From the NCBI GenBank assembly GCA_013360215.1, contig JABWCP010000005.1:62001-126000 (forward strand): a DNA stretch of 64,000 nt, given 5' to 3'. The translations under genes and the position numbers were made by a program. The notes under the pieces are model-generated. The model was not told the DNA's origin. It made no database searches and saw nothing but the letters and a program-made list of their open reading frames with translations. This document shows positions 19,893 through 30,600 of the stretch, piece after piece; position 1 is the first letter of the stretch, and the number at the start of each line of letters is the position of its first letter. The DNA is from a bacterium (GTDB taxonomy: Bacteria > CLD3 > SB21).

Positions 19893-20882
19893 ATGCAAAA
19901 TCCTATTCAGGTTGAGTTTAAAGCCAACCGCAAGGAGATCTTTCTCAATAAGAACAATCTGGTCGTCAAAGTCGGCGACCACGTTATCGTGCAATGCGAA
20001 AACGGCGTTGATATGGGTAAGGTCGCTCTGACTCACGAACAAATACCCGAAGATCTCACCAAAGACAAAGAATTGCGCCAATTCATCCGGGTTGCTAATC
20101 CGGATGAAATCAGCAAATTGGCCGATAACCGCAACGAAGAAGAAAAAACCAAAGCGGTCGTAAAGCAAAAAATCATAAAACACGGCCTTAAAATGAAACT
20201 GGTGGATGCGGAATACCAGTTTGATCGTAAAAAAATCGTGTTCTTTTTCACCGCTGAAAAGCGCGTGGATTTCCGTTCTTTAGTCAAAGATTTGGCCGGC
20301 GAATTTAAAACCCGCATCGAGTTGCGGCAGATCGGTGTGCGCGATGAAGCCAAACGTGTTGACGGTTACGGTCCGTGCGGTAAACAGCTTTGCTGTTCGG
20401 GGCATTTGACCGAATTCCAGCCGATCACCACGGAGTATGCTAAAGATCAGGGCTTACAACTCAATCCTTCCAAGCTGACAGGATTGTGCGGACGACTCAA
20501 GTGTTGTTTGGCATACGAACGTGATTTTTATGTTAATACGTTATCTCGATTTCCGGGTGTCGGTTCTCCGATCAAAACCAAAAAAGGCCGCGGTGAGATC
20601 AAACATCTTGATATCATCGGCAACAAAGTCCACATCAAACAAGACCATGATAACGAATGGGAAACGCTCACACTGGAAGATGTCGCCGACATTCTCGGCA
20701 TTGACATGAGTGATATACATGGTTGCGGCAGCGGTTGCGCTTCGGGCGGCGACGGTTGCCAAAGCGGTAAATGCAATACCCACGATCACGTGGAGGAAGG
20801 CACGATGCAAAATCCGCTCAAAGATTTTATGGAAAATGATCCTTTTTTTGACCAATACAACTTTCCGCGTCCGAAAATCTGA
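19893..20882 (+). CDS. ricT: RicT/PSP1-domain iron-sulfur protein
   Basis: A 329-residue PSP1 C-terminal-domain protein of the RicT (YaaT) family. The diagnostic cysteine set is present: CGKQLCC followed by LCGRLKCC within about 163-210, which in Bacillus RicT helps bind an Fe-S cluster. In Bacillus the RicAFT complex stimulates RNase Y-dependent RNA maturation; here RicT stands without recognisable RicA or RicF in the window. The C-terminal 50 residues add a Gly/Cys-rich segment (HGCGSGCASGGDGCQSGKC) resembling a metal-binding tail. Position after holB and before metG matches the conserved neighbourhood. Confidence 0.88.
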   Translation: MQNPIQVEFKANRKEIFLNKNNLVVKVGDHVIVQCENGVDMGKVALTHEQIPEDLTKDKELRQFIRVANPDEISKLADNRNEEEKTKAVVKQKIIKHGLKMKLVDAEYQFDRKKIVFFFTAEKRVDFRSLVKDLAGEFKTRIELRQIGVRDEAKRVDGYGPCGKQLCCSGHLTEFQPITTEYAKDQGLQLNPSKLTGLCGRLKCCLAYERDFYVNTLSRFPGVGSPIKTKKGRGEIKHLDIIGNKVHIKQDHDNEWETLTLEDVADILGIDMSDIHGCGSGCASGGDGCQSGKCNTHDHVEEGTMQNPLKDFMENDPFFDQYNFPRPKI

Positions 20883-20921
20883 CAGCGGAACTCGATAATC
20901 ACTTAGGAGATGGATATTCCA

Positions 20922-22496
20922 ATGACTACTAACAATGAATTAGCTCACCTTGGTATTGTTAATACCGGTACAATCCACAAAAATCTTTCGGTCAGCCAAT
21001 TAGTCGAACTTGCAATCAAACGCGGCGAAGGTCAGCTTGCATCCAACGGTGCACTTGTGACCAATACGACACCGCACACAGGCCGCTCCCCCAAAGACAA
21101 ATATGTCGTCGAAGAGCCGACCAGCAAAGACAAAATCTGGTGGGAAAACAACAAAAAAGTTTCGCAAGCTCAGTTTGATGTGATGTTTAACCGCATGCGC
21201 TCTTATCTGCAAGGTAAAGACGTATTTGTGTTCGACGGCTTTGCCGGCGCCGACACTAAAAATCGTTTGTCCGTGCGCGTGATATCGGAAAAAGCATGGC
21301 ATTCGCTTTTCGCTAAAACTCTTTTCATTCGCCCTACGGAAGCAGAATTGGCCACGCATCATGCCGATTGGACAGTGATTGATGTTTGCGGTATGCACGC
21401 CATACCGGAATTTGACGGTCTCGGCACGAAGACTTTCATCATGCTCAATTTTGAAAAGAAAATCGTCCTCATCGGCGGTACACATTATGCCGGCGAAATC
21501 AAAAAATCGATTTTCACGGTAATGAATTATATTCTGCCCGAGCGCGGCATTTTCCCCATGCACTGCTCGGCCAACAGCAACAAAGAAGGCGAAGTGACTT
21601 TGTTCTTCGGTTTGTCCGGTACCGGCAAAACCACACTCTCGGCTGATCCGCTCCGCCGTCTTATCGGTGATGATGAGCACGGATGGTCCAACGAAGGCGT
21701 CTTCAATTTTGAAGGCGGATGTTATGCCAAGACCATCAAACTCTCCAAAGAAGGCGAACCGCAAATCTGGAATGCTATTCGTTTTGGTTCCGTACTGGAA
21801 AATGTCGTTCTCAAACAAGACGGTACGCCGGACTATGACAGCGCCGCGATCGCTGAAAACACGCGCGTCACTTACCCGGTCGAATACATTGATAACTGCA
21901 TCATTCCGGGTATCGGCGGACATCCTAAAAATATTTGTTTCCTCGTTTGCGATGCATATGGCGTACTTCCTCCGATCAGCAAACTGACACCGGCCCAAGC
22001 GATGTATCACTTCTTATCGGGTTATACGGCCAAAGTCGCCGGAACGGAAGCCGGTGTGACAGAACCGACGCCGACCTTCTCTACCTGCTTCGGCGCTCCT
22101 TTCTGGCCGCTGCATCCTAATGTATATGCCGAACTCCTGCGTAAAAAACTCAACGAACATAACGCTACCGTATGGCTGGTCAATACCGGCTGGAGCGGTG
22201 GCGGATACGGTGTCGGCTCACGTATGAAGCTGAGTTACACACGCGCATTGATCAATGCTGCGCTATCCGGCAAACTCAATAACGTGAAATACAATAACGA
22301 TCCGGTTTTCGGCGTGGCTGTACCGGAATCATGCCCTGATGTACCGGCTGAAATCCTCGTTCCTAAAAACACGTGGAAAGATAAAGCCGGTTACGATGCC
22401 CAAGCCAAAAAATTGGCCGATCTATTCATCAAAAATTTTGAAAAATTTGCCGATAAAGCTTCGGACGACGTTAAAAAAGCTGGTCCGAAAGCGTAA
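20922..22496 (+). CDS. pckA: Phosphoenolpyruvate carboxykinase (ATP)
   Basis: ATP-type PEPCK (524 residues from ATG 20922), converting oxaloacetate and ATP to phosphoenolpyruvate, CO2 and ADP in gluconeogenesis. The family's landmarks are all visible: GRSPKDK near the N-terminus, the kinase P-loop GLSGTGKTT at about 230-238, the metal/nucleotide segment IGDDEHGWS, and the adenine-binding TRVTYPVEYI. An alternative ATG at 20910 abuts AGGAG (20905-20909) with no spacer, so 20922 is preferred. The gene is inserted between ricT and metG, which commonly lie closer together. A long hairpin follows the stop. Confidence 0.95.
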   Translation: MTTNNELAHLGIVNTGTIHKNLSVSQLVELAIKRGEGQLASNGALVTNTTPHTGRSPKDKYVVEEPTSKDKIWWENNKKVSQAQFDVMFNRMRSYLQGKDVFVFDGFAGADTKNRLSVRVISEKAWHSLFAKTLFIRPTEAELATHHADWTVIDVCGMHAIPEFDGLGTKTFIMLNFEKKIVLIGGTHYAGEIKKSIFTVMNYILPERGIFPMHCSANSNKEGEVTLFFGLSGTGKTTLSADPLRRLIGDDEHGWSNEGVFNFEGGCYAKTIKLSKEGEPQIWNAIRFGSVLENVVLKQDGTPDYDSAAIAENTRVTYPVEYIDNCIIPGIGGHPKNICFLVCDAYGVLPPISKLTPAQAMYHFLSGYTAKVAGTEAGVTEPTPTFSTCFGAPFWPLHPNVYAELLRKKLNEHNATVWLVNTGWSGGGYGVGSRMKLSYTRALINAALSGKLNNVKYNNDPVFGVAVPESCPDVPAEILVPKNTWKDKAGYDAQAKKLADLFIKNFEKFADKASDDVKKAGPKA

Positions 22497-22526
22497 TATC
22501 GTTTTTTTTGAAATGAGATACATAAC

Positions 22527-22572
22527 ACCACGAATATTACCGTTTGCGTAACAAACGTGTAGTATTCGTGGT
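22527..22572. repeat. Long hairpin downstream of pckA
   Basis: Arms 22527-22546 and 22552-22572 pair over about 20 bp (14 bp with one G-U, a single bulged T, then CGTTTG/CAAACG) around a CGTAA loop. It lies 30 bases after the pckA stop and 35 before the next start. No T-tract follows on the plus strand, so it may act as an RNA-stabilising or attenuating hairpin, or be a dispersed palindromic repeat, rather than a normal terminator. Confidence 0.7.
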
Positions 22573-22607
22573 TGATTATAAATAATCAACAAAGCCGGGA
22601 GTACACG

Positions 22608-23516
22608 GTGGGCATGAAGTTTACACTGCTTGGAACACGCGGTTCGCGTCCGATATTGACGCCGGACCGGGTTCGCTACGGCGGAAACACAACAGCCTTC
22701 AAAATCACGATTGACGGTATGCAGCCAATCTATATTGACGGCGGCACAGGCATCTATCGTGAAGGGGTTACGATTTCCGAACAGCACCCTGAAGGATTTC
22801 ATGCACACTTTTTTATCACGCACACGCACTGGGATCACATTCTCGCATTCCCGCTTTTTGCACCGTTATTTAATAAAAACACCAAAATTTCCATATCCGG
22901 CCCGCGCTCTGAAGAATACACCATCGAAGAACTTTTCAAACTTCAGCATGCCAAAGGTTTGATACCGATTCCTTTTTCACTGGTACGCGATAAGATCACT
23001 TTCCACGAATTGCATCCCGATCAGACGATCCCGCTTGAAAAAGCCACCGTCAAAACCGTGCAACTCAATCACCAGGGATTGACGCTCGGCTATCGGATCG
23101 AACACGGAGGAAAATCGGTTTTGATCATCACCGATCATGCGCCGATCGAAAACAATCATCTCGGCGTTTTGATGAAAGCCTGGAACAAAGAAGACTTCAC
23201 AAAAACAGAAAAAGAATTCTACGAAAATCTGGTTCGCTTTTGCACCGGAGCCGATATCATGCTGCACGACACGCACTTTACCAAGGAAGGAATTAAAGGT
23301 AAAGAAAACTGGGGGCATTCGACACCCGAAATGGCTGTCGATCTCGCAGTCAAGGCCGGCGTGAAAAAGATCATACTCGGGCACCATGCCCCGGAAGATA
23401 CGGACACTCTTGTAGAGCAAAAAATCACTTCGGCCAATGACTATGTAAAATCCATCGGAAAAGCAGGCGCTATCGAAGTGGTGGCCTTGCGGGAGGGAAC
23501 GGAAGTATGGGTTTAG
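22608..23516 (+). CDS. MBL-fold metallo-hydrolase
   Basis: About 302 residues. The N-terminal LLGTRGS...RYGGNTT strand pattern and the metal motif HTHWDH at about 72-77 place it among metallo-beta-lactamase-fold hydrolases related to cyclic-nucleotide phosphodiesterase / RNase Z-like enzymes. Later conserved pieces are ITDHAP, MLHDTHF, WGHSTPEMA and LGHHAPED. I prefer the GTG at 22608, six bases after GGGAG; ATG 22614 is the alternative. It overlaps the next gene by 10 bases. That gene is a paralogue, so this is a tandem duplication. The substrate is unknown. Confidence 0.8.
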   Translation: MGMKFTLLGTRGSRPILTPDRVRYGGNTTAFKITIDGMQPIYIDGGTGIYREGVTISEQHPEGFHAHFFITHTHWDHILAFPLFAPLFNKNTKISISGPRSEEYTIEELFKLQHAKGLIPIPFSLVRDKITFHELHPDQTIPLEKATVKTVQLNHQGLTLGYRIEHGGKSVLIITDHAPIENNHLGVLMKAWNKEDFTKTEKEFYENLVRFCTGADIMLHDTHFTKEGIKGKENWGHSTPEMAVDLAVKAGVKKIILGHHAPEDTDTLVEQKITSANDYVKSIGKAGAIEVVALREGTEVWV

Positions 23517-24322
23517 AAGTCACGTTTTACGGTACGCGCGGCTCGATCAGCGCGACACACGAAGATTCGCTCAAATACGGAAGCCATACGGCATGCGTGG
23601 TTATTTCCAGCGGAGAGCGCAGTGTTATTATTGATGCGGGTTTTGGTATAGGATTTTATTCCGACCATCTTAAAAACAAGATGGGTGAATTTCACCTTTT
23701 GATTTCCCACTTTCACTGGGATCACATTCAGGGTCTCAACTATTTCGGCGCTATGCACCACCCCAAAAGTATCAATCATTTTTATTCGCCACAATCGAAT
23801 GACAAACTCAAAGAAGTGATGGATATCTACTTTGACGGTTCCTACGGCCCTTTCAACGGATGGCAGCAACTCAATTCCAAGCTCGAATTTCATCAGCTTA
23901 CGCAAGATATTGAGATCAACGGATTTCAGATTTCATGCCGTGCACTCAACCATACCGACCCCTGCTTCGCATACAAAATCAGCGACGGCGGTCACAGTGT
24001 AGTGTACGCCAGCGATCACGAAGCCATTGATAATTCCGTCAATCGTGAATTTATTACCTGGGCCAAAGGCGCGGACATGCTCATTCACGACGCGATGTAC
24101 CTGGATGAAGAATACGCGCAACGTGTCGGTTGGGGGCACAGTACATTTGATATGGCTTGCCGCAATGCGCAGCAGATCGAGTGTAAACATTTATTACTCA
24201 CGCATCACGAACCGATGCGCACCGACCGTGAACTGGATCGTATCGAACTGCGCCTCAAAGAAAAATACAGCGACTTGCGCCTCACCTGCGCACAACAAGA
24301 AGTCGTTTACGTAACCAAATAA
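23507..24322 (+). CDS. MBL-fold metallo-hydrolase, paralogue
   Basis: A 271-residue protein with the same layout as its upstream neighbour: FYGTRGS...KYGSHTA, HFHWDH at 68-73, ASDHEA, LIHDAMY, WGHSTFDMA and LTHHEP. Translation is probably coupled, since its ATG lies inside the end of the preceding gene. The two differ enough to suggest separate substrates or a heteromeric enzyme. The family includes class II cyclic-nucleotide phosphodiesterases, but I cannot assign a substrate. Confidence 0.8.
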   Translation: MGLEVTFYGTRGSISATHEDSLKYGSHTACVVISSGERSVIIDAGFGIGFYSDHLKNKMGEFHLLISHFHWDHIQGLNYFGAMHHPKSINHFYSPQSNDKLKEVMDIYFDGSYGPFNGWQQLNSKLEFHQLTQDIEINGFQISCRALNHTDPCFAYKISDGGHSVVYASDHEAIDNSVNREFITWAKGADMLIHDAMYLDEEYAQRVGWGHSTFDMACRNAQQIECKHLLLTHHEPMRTDRELDRIELRLKEKYSDLRLTCAQQEVVYVTK

Positions 24323-24364
24323 TTTTTTAGATTCAGACAGTTTGTTTTTCCTACGGAGTTAGCT

Positions 24365-26497
24365 TTGCCTACCGACACATCGTTTAAACGCATTCTTGTG
24401 ACGAGTGCGTTACCTTATGCCAATGGTCCCAGTCACATCGGACGCCTTACCGGCGCATATCTCCCGGCTGATATATATGTTCGCTACCAACGCCTCATGC
24501 GTCGCGATATCGTTTACATTTGCGGGAGCGACGAACACGGTGTGCCCATCACGATACAAGCGGAAAAAGAAGGGGTTACGCCTCAAGCCCTTGTAGATCG
24601 CTATCATGCGATGATTCAGGACGAGTTTTCCCGTATGGGCATCAGCTTCGACCATTACGACCGCACATCCAATCCGGTTCATCACGATACGGCGCAGAAA
24701 ATTTTTCTCGACTTGCTTGAAAAAAATCTGCTCAAACGCAAACCCGAGATGCAGTGGTATGATGAACAGGCCAAAATGTTCCTCTCGGATCGGTATGTCG
24801 AAGGAACCTGCCCTGTATGTCAAAACACGGATGCCCGCGGCGATCAATGTGAAAAATGTGGTACGTATTTGAATCAAATGGATCTGATCCAACCGCGCTC
24901 CAAAGTCACCGGCACTACTCCGATCGCCAAAGAGACCACCCATTTTTATTTGCCGATGGGCGAATTTCAATCCGAACTGGAAAAATGGATATCTAGCAAG
25001 TCTCACTGGAAAGACAATGTCATCAACTACTGTAAAGGATGGTTTGCACAGAAACTTGGCGACCGTGCCATTACACGCGACATTGATTGGGGTGTACCGG
25101 TTCCCAAAAAAGACCGTAAGAACAACGTCATCGAAGGTTCCGATAGAAAAGTAATCTACGTCTGGTTTGAAGCGGTATTGGGTTATATTTCTTCGACCAA
25201 AGAATGGGCAAAAAAAGTAGGCCAACCTGAAAAATGGCGTGATTATTGGCAAAAGGACGATACCCAACTCGTGCACTTCATCGGCAAAGATAATATCGTA
25301 TTTCATGCGATCATGTTCCCTATCATCACGATGGCCTACAATCAAAGTAAGACATCGGGCCGTTTGGTTTTAGTTTCCGATGTACCGGCGTGCGAATTTC
25401 TCAATCTGGAAGGTAACAAGCTTTCGACCAGTCGTAATTATGCGGTTTGGGTAAAAGATTATCTTCAAAAGTTTCCTCCGGATCTTTTGCGTTACACGTT
25501 GACATCCAATCTTCCGGAAAACAAAGATTCCGATTTTTCATGGAAAGATTTTCAGATTAAAAATAACAGCGAATTAGCAGATATTCTCGGAAACTTCATC
25601 AATCGCAGTTTGTCCTTTACGATTCGAAACTACGACAACAAAGTCCCGTCGTGCGGCACGCTTACGACTATGGATGAACAAATGCTTTCCGAAATCCTGG
25701 CCGCGCAAACCGAAGTCGGCAAATTTATTGAAGAATTTCGTTTCCGCGATGCGTTAAAACGTTTTATGGATTTGGCACGCGCCGCCAATAAATACTTTAA
25801 CGATACGGAGCCCTGGAAAAAAATCAAAACCGAACCGGAACGCGGCGCTACGGTTTTGTGGGTGAGCGTACAAGTCGTACGCGCATTAGCCGTGATCATG
25901 CATCCTTTCTTGCCATTTACCTCTGAAAAAGTATGGCAAATGCTCGGTTTGTCGGGCCTAGTCAAAGAACAGGATTGGAATACCATCGGCACCTCGCGAA
26001 TGGACACCGGCCACGTGCTCGGCAAAGTTGAAATTGTTTTCCCTAAAATCGAAGATGGTGTGATACAAAAGGAGATAGATCATTTGAACTCAATGATCGA
26101 ACAAAAAACGACAGAAAGTGCGCAGTCCAAACCGGTTGAAAAACCGAAATCCGAAAATGAAGCGGTCACTGCAGCGCAAATAAGTATTGATGAATTCGGT
26201 AAAGTCGATATGCGTTCCGCCAAGGTGCTGCATGCCGAAAAAATCGAAGGCACAACCAAATTACTCAAACTCCAGCTCGATCTTGGTTTTGAAAAACGTC
26301 AGGTTGTGAGCGGTTTGGCGGAGTATTATAAGCCTGAAGAATTGATTGGAAAAGACGTGATCATCGTCGCCAATCTCAAACCGGTGAAAATACGCGGCGT
26401 TGAATCCAACGGGATGATCCTGACGGTCAGCGACGGCACCACACTGAAAATACTATCCCCGGAGGCCGTCATGCCCGGCGGACTGCGCGTCAAATAA
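24365..26497 (+). CDS. metG: Methionyl-tRNA synthetase
   Basis: A 710-residue MetRS with a TTG start preceded by GGAG. It has the class I signature HIGR at 24-27, a zinc-knuckle insertion (CPVC...CEKC, about 145-165), the KMSKS-equivalent KLSTS at 352-356, an anticodon-binding helical domain, and a C-terminal EMAPII/Trbp111-type tRNA-binding domain (about 605-710, DMRSAKVL...NLKPVKIRGV). The last domain is joined by a Lys/Glu/Ser-rich linker at about 575-605. It charges tRNA-Met. The receiver-kinase gene starts 5 bases after the stop. Confidence 0.95.
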   Translation: MPTDTSFKRILVTSALPYANGPSHIGRLTGAYLPADIYVRYQRLMRRDIVYICGSDEHGVPITIQAEKEGVTPQALVDRYHAMIQDEFSRMGISFDHYDRTSNPVHHDTAQKIFLDLLEKNLLKRKPEMQWYDEQAKMFLSDRYVEGTCPVCQNTDARGDQCEKCGTYLNQMDLIQPRSKVTGTTPIAKETTHFYLPMGEFQSELEKWISSKSHWKDNVINYCKGWFAQKLGDRAITRDIDWGVPVPKKDRKNNVIEGSDRKVIYVWFEAVLGYISSTKEWAKKVGQPEKWRDYWQKDDTQLVHFIGKDNIVFHAIMFPIITMAYNQSKTSGRLVLVSDVPACEFLNLEGNKLSTSRNYAVWVKDYLQKFPPDLLRYTLTSNLPENKDSDFSWKDFQIKNNSELADILGNFINRSLSFTIRNYDNKVPSCGTLTTMDEQMLSEILAAQTEVGKFIEEFRFRDALKRFMDLARAANKYFNDTEPWKKIKTEPERGATVLWVSVQVVRALAVIMHPFLPFTSEKVWQMLGLSGLVKEQDWNTIGTSRMDTGHVLGKVEIVFPKIEDGVIQKEIDHLNSMIEQKTTESAQSKPVEKPKSENEAVTAAQISIDEFGKVDMRSAKVLHAEKIEGTTKLLKLQLDLGFEKRQVVSGLAEYYKPEELIGKDVIIVANLKPVKIRGVESNGMILTVSDGTTLKILSPEAVMPGGLRVK

Positions 26498-26501
26498 ATC
26501 C

Positions 26502-27623
26502 ATGAGCACTCACGCCAAAATACTGGTCGTCGAAGACGACTTCCAAAACAGACAATTAATTCAGATTTATCTGAGCCGGATGAATTTTGACGTGACACTT
26601 GCGCCCAATGGTTTTGCTGCGATGGAAAAACTAAAAACGTATAAGCCCGATCTCATCATCAGCGATATTTCGATGCCGTACATGGACGGTTTCGAATTAT
26701 ATAACAACGTAAAAGCCATACCCGATCTTCGCAGCATTCCATTTATTTTTCTCACGGCACATTCCGACGCCGACAAACGTCGCTATGGTAAAGAAATCGG
26801 TTCGGATGATTTTTTAACCAAACCGATCGAACAAGAAGATCTGGTCGCCTCTATTCGCGGCAAACTCAAACGCGTAGAAGAGATTCGCTCCAGCACCGAA
26901 GCGGAAATGCTGACGCAAATCGATCAACTGAAACGAGAAATCCTTTCGACGATCACACACGAAGTCAATACTCCGCTTTTTATCATCAAGCTTACAGCCA
27001 ATCTTTTGCTTGATGAAACCATGGAGTTTAAACCCCATGAGCTGCAAGAACTTCTTCTTCGCATCAAAAAAAGCGGTGAACGCCTAGATGCCCTGCTCAA
27101 AGATTTCCTGATCACCGTACGCATTGCAGCCGGTGATGCAAAATCTGAATACAAAGAAGCCAAACAAGATTCTGATATCAACTTCATCGTTGAGCATCTC
27201 GTACCGCAGTTCAAAAAGCGGGCGGAGATCAAACAACTAAGAATCCAATCTCAGCTAGAACGGCATTTGCCGGGGTTACAACTCCATGTAGATCAAGTTG
27301 CCGATGTGGTGGAGCGCTTATTTAGCAATGCCTATAAATTCACTCCGCCCGGCGGAGAAATTCGTATTCGCAGCGGCAAAGACCACGACTATGTACGTTT
27401 GGATATCGAAGACACGGGCATAGGCATTCCGGAAGAGCAGTTAGATCGTATTTTTCACAAATTCTATCAAGTCAATCGCGCTGAAATGGAACAACAAGGT
27501 GCCGGTCTCGGTCTTGCCATTGCGCGTGATCTTACAGAAATCAACGGTGGGCGTTTGGTAGTAAAAAGCCATGAAGGCATGGGCAGCACATTTAGTCTAT
27601 TATTCCCGATCCATGTGATATAA
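26502..27623 (+). CDS. Receiver-histidine kinase hybrid
   Basis: A 373-residue cytoplasmic signalling protein. Residues 5-122 form a receiver domain with acidic pocket E11/D12/D13, phospho-acceptor D55 and K107. A short coiled coil (about 125-147) leads to a HisKA domain with His153 in ITHEVNTP, and then a HATPase domain (N box about 270, DTGIGIPEEQ, GAGLGLAIA). There is no membrane segment, so it must take its signal from another phosphodonor. It follows metG by 5 bases and could be translated from the same message. The gene converges on a large Reg_prop sensor kinase, a plausible partner. Confidence 0.88.
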   Translation: MSTHAKILVVEDDFQNRQLIQIYLSRMNFDVTLAPNGFAAMEKLKTYKPDLIISDISMPYMDGFELYNNVKAIPDLRSIPFIFLTAHSDADKRRYGKEIGSDDFLTKPIEQEDLVASIRGKLKRVEEIRSSTEAEMLTQIDQLKREILSTITHEVNTPLFIIKLTANLLLDETMEFKPHELQELLLRIKKSGERLDALLKDFLITVRIAAGDAKSEYKEAKQDSDINFIVEHLVPQFKKRAEIKQLRIQSQLERHLPGLQLHVDQVADVVERLFSNAYKFTPPGGEIRIRSGKDHDYVRLDIEDTGIGIPEEQLDRIFHKFYQVNRAEMEQQGAGLGLAIARDLTEINGGRLVVKSHEGMGSTFSLLFPIHVI

Positions 27624-27689
27624 GAACATTCGTTTTTTATCGAACCTCTTAAGTACTATTTATTTCTTCCCCGTAATTCTTCTATGCGA

Positions 27690-30600
27690 CTACGATAACA
27701 CCGACGGCGATGAAGACCTACGCTCTACAGGCAACATCAGTATAAATTTCGCACCCTGATCTTGACAGTTTTCAAACCGTATCCCACCCTCGTGTTTTTC
27801 CATGATCCCGTAAGTCATAGACAATCCCAATCCTTTTCCGCGCCCTACATCTTTGGTTGTAAAAAAAGGATCGAATATTTTTTGGCTTATAGCCTCAGGG
27901 ATGCCCGTGCCATAGTCGCGAATTCCCACATACACATATTTACCGTCGGTGCTTGTTGAAAAGTCCACCCGCGCATCGGTTGCTTGCGATTGTATCGCAT
28001 TGAGCATGACATGATAAAACGCCTGCTGCAATTCGGACGGATAACACAAAATTTGCGGTGTCTCCCGATAATCCTTTTTGATCTGAACCTTTGGATACTG
28101 GATAATTATAGCATCGACCGCACTATCCAGACATTCTTCCACGGATTTAAAATCCTCTTTCGCTTCATCCAGTCGAACAAACTTCTTTAACGTTTTGACG
28201 ATAACCTGTACCCGCTGTACTCCGTGCCGCGTTGATACAATCGCCGAATGAATATCATCTTCAATTTGAGTCATTTCTAGCGCCTCTTTGTCGTCCAGTG
28301 GTCCGGCTTTAGCTTTTTGCGCCAGCTCCGTTAAACGGCGAAGATCTTTTTCCAGCAACGGTAAATTACCGTAAATAAAGGCAATCGGATTATTAATTTC
28401 ATGCGCCACGCCGGCTGTGAGTTCACCTAGAGCAGAAAGTTTTTCCGCTTGGATAAGCTGCGCTTCGGTAGTGCGTAGGGTTTGTAATGTTTTTTCAAGT
28501 TCTTTTTTTTGTTTGATCACGTCTCGGCTTTTACGCACCAAATCTTTGGTGCGATCGCGCACCAGCATTTCCAGCTGGCGCGCTTTTTTCCATAAATGAT
28601 AGGTTCGCCACCGGTAGGCGCCGGCCGTCACGGCGATAAGCACCAAACACGATATCGCTACAAACCACGTCTCTTTCCAAAACGGGGTCAACACTTCCAA
28701 AACCACATCCGGTCCGCGGTATTGTCCGCCGGGTGTGATGGCTTTGCTTTTTAACCTATATATCCCCGGCGATAAACCCGCATATTGTATCACGCCTTGC
28801 GAGGAAGACTCCGACCAAGCTTCGTCAAAACCCTCCATAAAAAAACTGTACCGCACATCATTCTCATAACGGTAAGATATCGCCTTGATACGAAACTGGA
28901 TTTGTTGAACTCCCGGCTCAATACGCAGAATCCCATTGTGTCGTTGGGGTTTACCTTGGACAAGAATCTGATCCACCAGTACTGGAACAGAATTTCCGGA
29001 CGCAAACGGTTCGCTGAAATCTGTACGCACCAACCCACGACTCGTGCTGATCCAATACACAGAATCGGAACTTTTCATGATCGAGTATGGCGTACTTCCT
29101 TTCCGGAAAAATCCGGAATGGCTGTCCCAATGCATCCATGATTCATTTTTTCGGCTCATAACATCAATACCGCCGGCGGTACAAACCCAAAGGGCCGTCG
29201 TATCCGGTTCGAAAACAGAGTACACAATATTATTTGAGATACCGTTATCGGTAGTATAAACGCGTACGTTTTGTCCATCCCAGCGTGCAAGCCCCGCGCC
29301 TTCGGTACAAAACCACATCATGCCCGACGCATCACGGTAAATCTGACCTACAGATTGAAACGGCATAACACCGGGTAAAGACCATGATTGTACTCGCAGC
29401 GAATCCTGATCAGCTGCCAACACATAGGCACCGTGTGATGTACCAACCCATATCGCCCCTTTTTCATCGCGCATAAGAGTATAAACCATCATTTGATCTG
29501 TGAATGTCGAAGCATGGATACGTGTTACTCGACCATGTCGATGACGATAAAGCCCAGCGGATGTGCCGATCATTACATCTTGTTCGTCCAGAAACAAAAA
29601 CGATGCAATACTTTGACCTTCAACCGATATTTCTTTTTGTTTTAGCAACGTTTTCCCGTCAACAACAAAAACTGCTATTTCGCTGTCATTAACTAGAGCC
29701 AATCTGTTTTTTCCGAGAGACACACCTTCTTGTATCGGCGTACTACCATACAACGGTAATGGCACTGCAGGATGTTGCGCATTGACATAAAAAAGACCAG
29801 CGCTGGTCAGCATATAAATAACTGTCTCTGATACGGCTATGGATTTATAGACTTGAATTCCGGGATTATTATGAGGAATGAAATACGAAAAACGTAAACC
29901 GGCGAAACGCGAAAGACCATTGTGAGTGCCAACCCAAATATGCCCCTCATGATCGCTAACTAACGGTATGGTCAGATTATTGGCAAGTCCTTTGGTTTCA
30001 TCAATAACTTCCATCGAAACGACGCGTGTACCTGAAAACCGAAGTCGTGTTATACCCAAATCGGTAGCCGCCCAAAAATTACCGGTGGGATCAACGATCA
30101 TTCGGTAAAAACTGCGTTTCGTAAATCCTTTTGGTAAATCTTGTGAAACAAACGAAGGGGAATCCGATTGAGGGTCCGTCAAACTTATACCGCCCCGAAA
30201 ATGTAAAGCATACAAGTGTGATGAATCACGTAAGAACAAACCCCGTACAATCGGAAAAGGAGTCGGGATATTTTCTAATGCCGTTCCTTTTTGCATCCAC
30301 ACGCCTTGATCCGTTGCTATCCACAATCTATTATCCGGATCACGCAATGTCTGGTAAACCATTTTTCCCTGTAAGCCATCCATCGGCACCAACGAACTCG
30401 AATCATCTGTGAAACATGTAAATTTGTATGCTCCGTTTTCCGTACTCAAGATCATGGATTGATCGGCCTCGATATGAATGTGACGAACAGACAACTGCGT
30501 TAACCATGCGCGTATCTGCCATCCGCTGCGGGTCTTGTGAAAACGATTGATCCCTGTACGCGTGCCAACCCAAACGTCGCCGGATGAATCCTGAGCAACA

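Noticed and set aside
21000-22010. A 336-codon open frame on the minus strand
   Set aside because: It lies wholly antisense to pckA, whose motifs are complete, has no recognisable fold, and is best explained by codon structure of the real gene.
24410-25345. A 311-codon open frame on the minus strand
   Set aside because: It is antisense to metG, whose HIGH and KMSKS-type motifs and zinc cysteines are intact on the plus strand.
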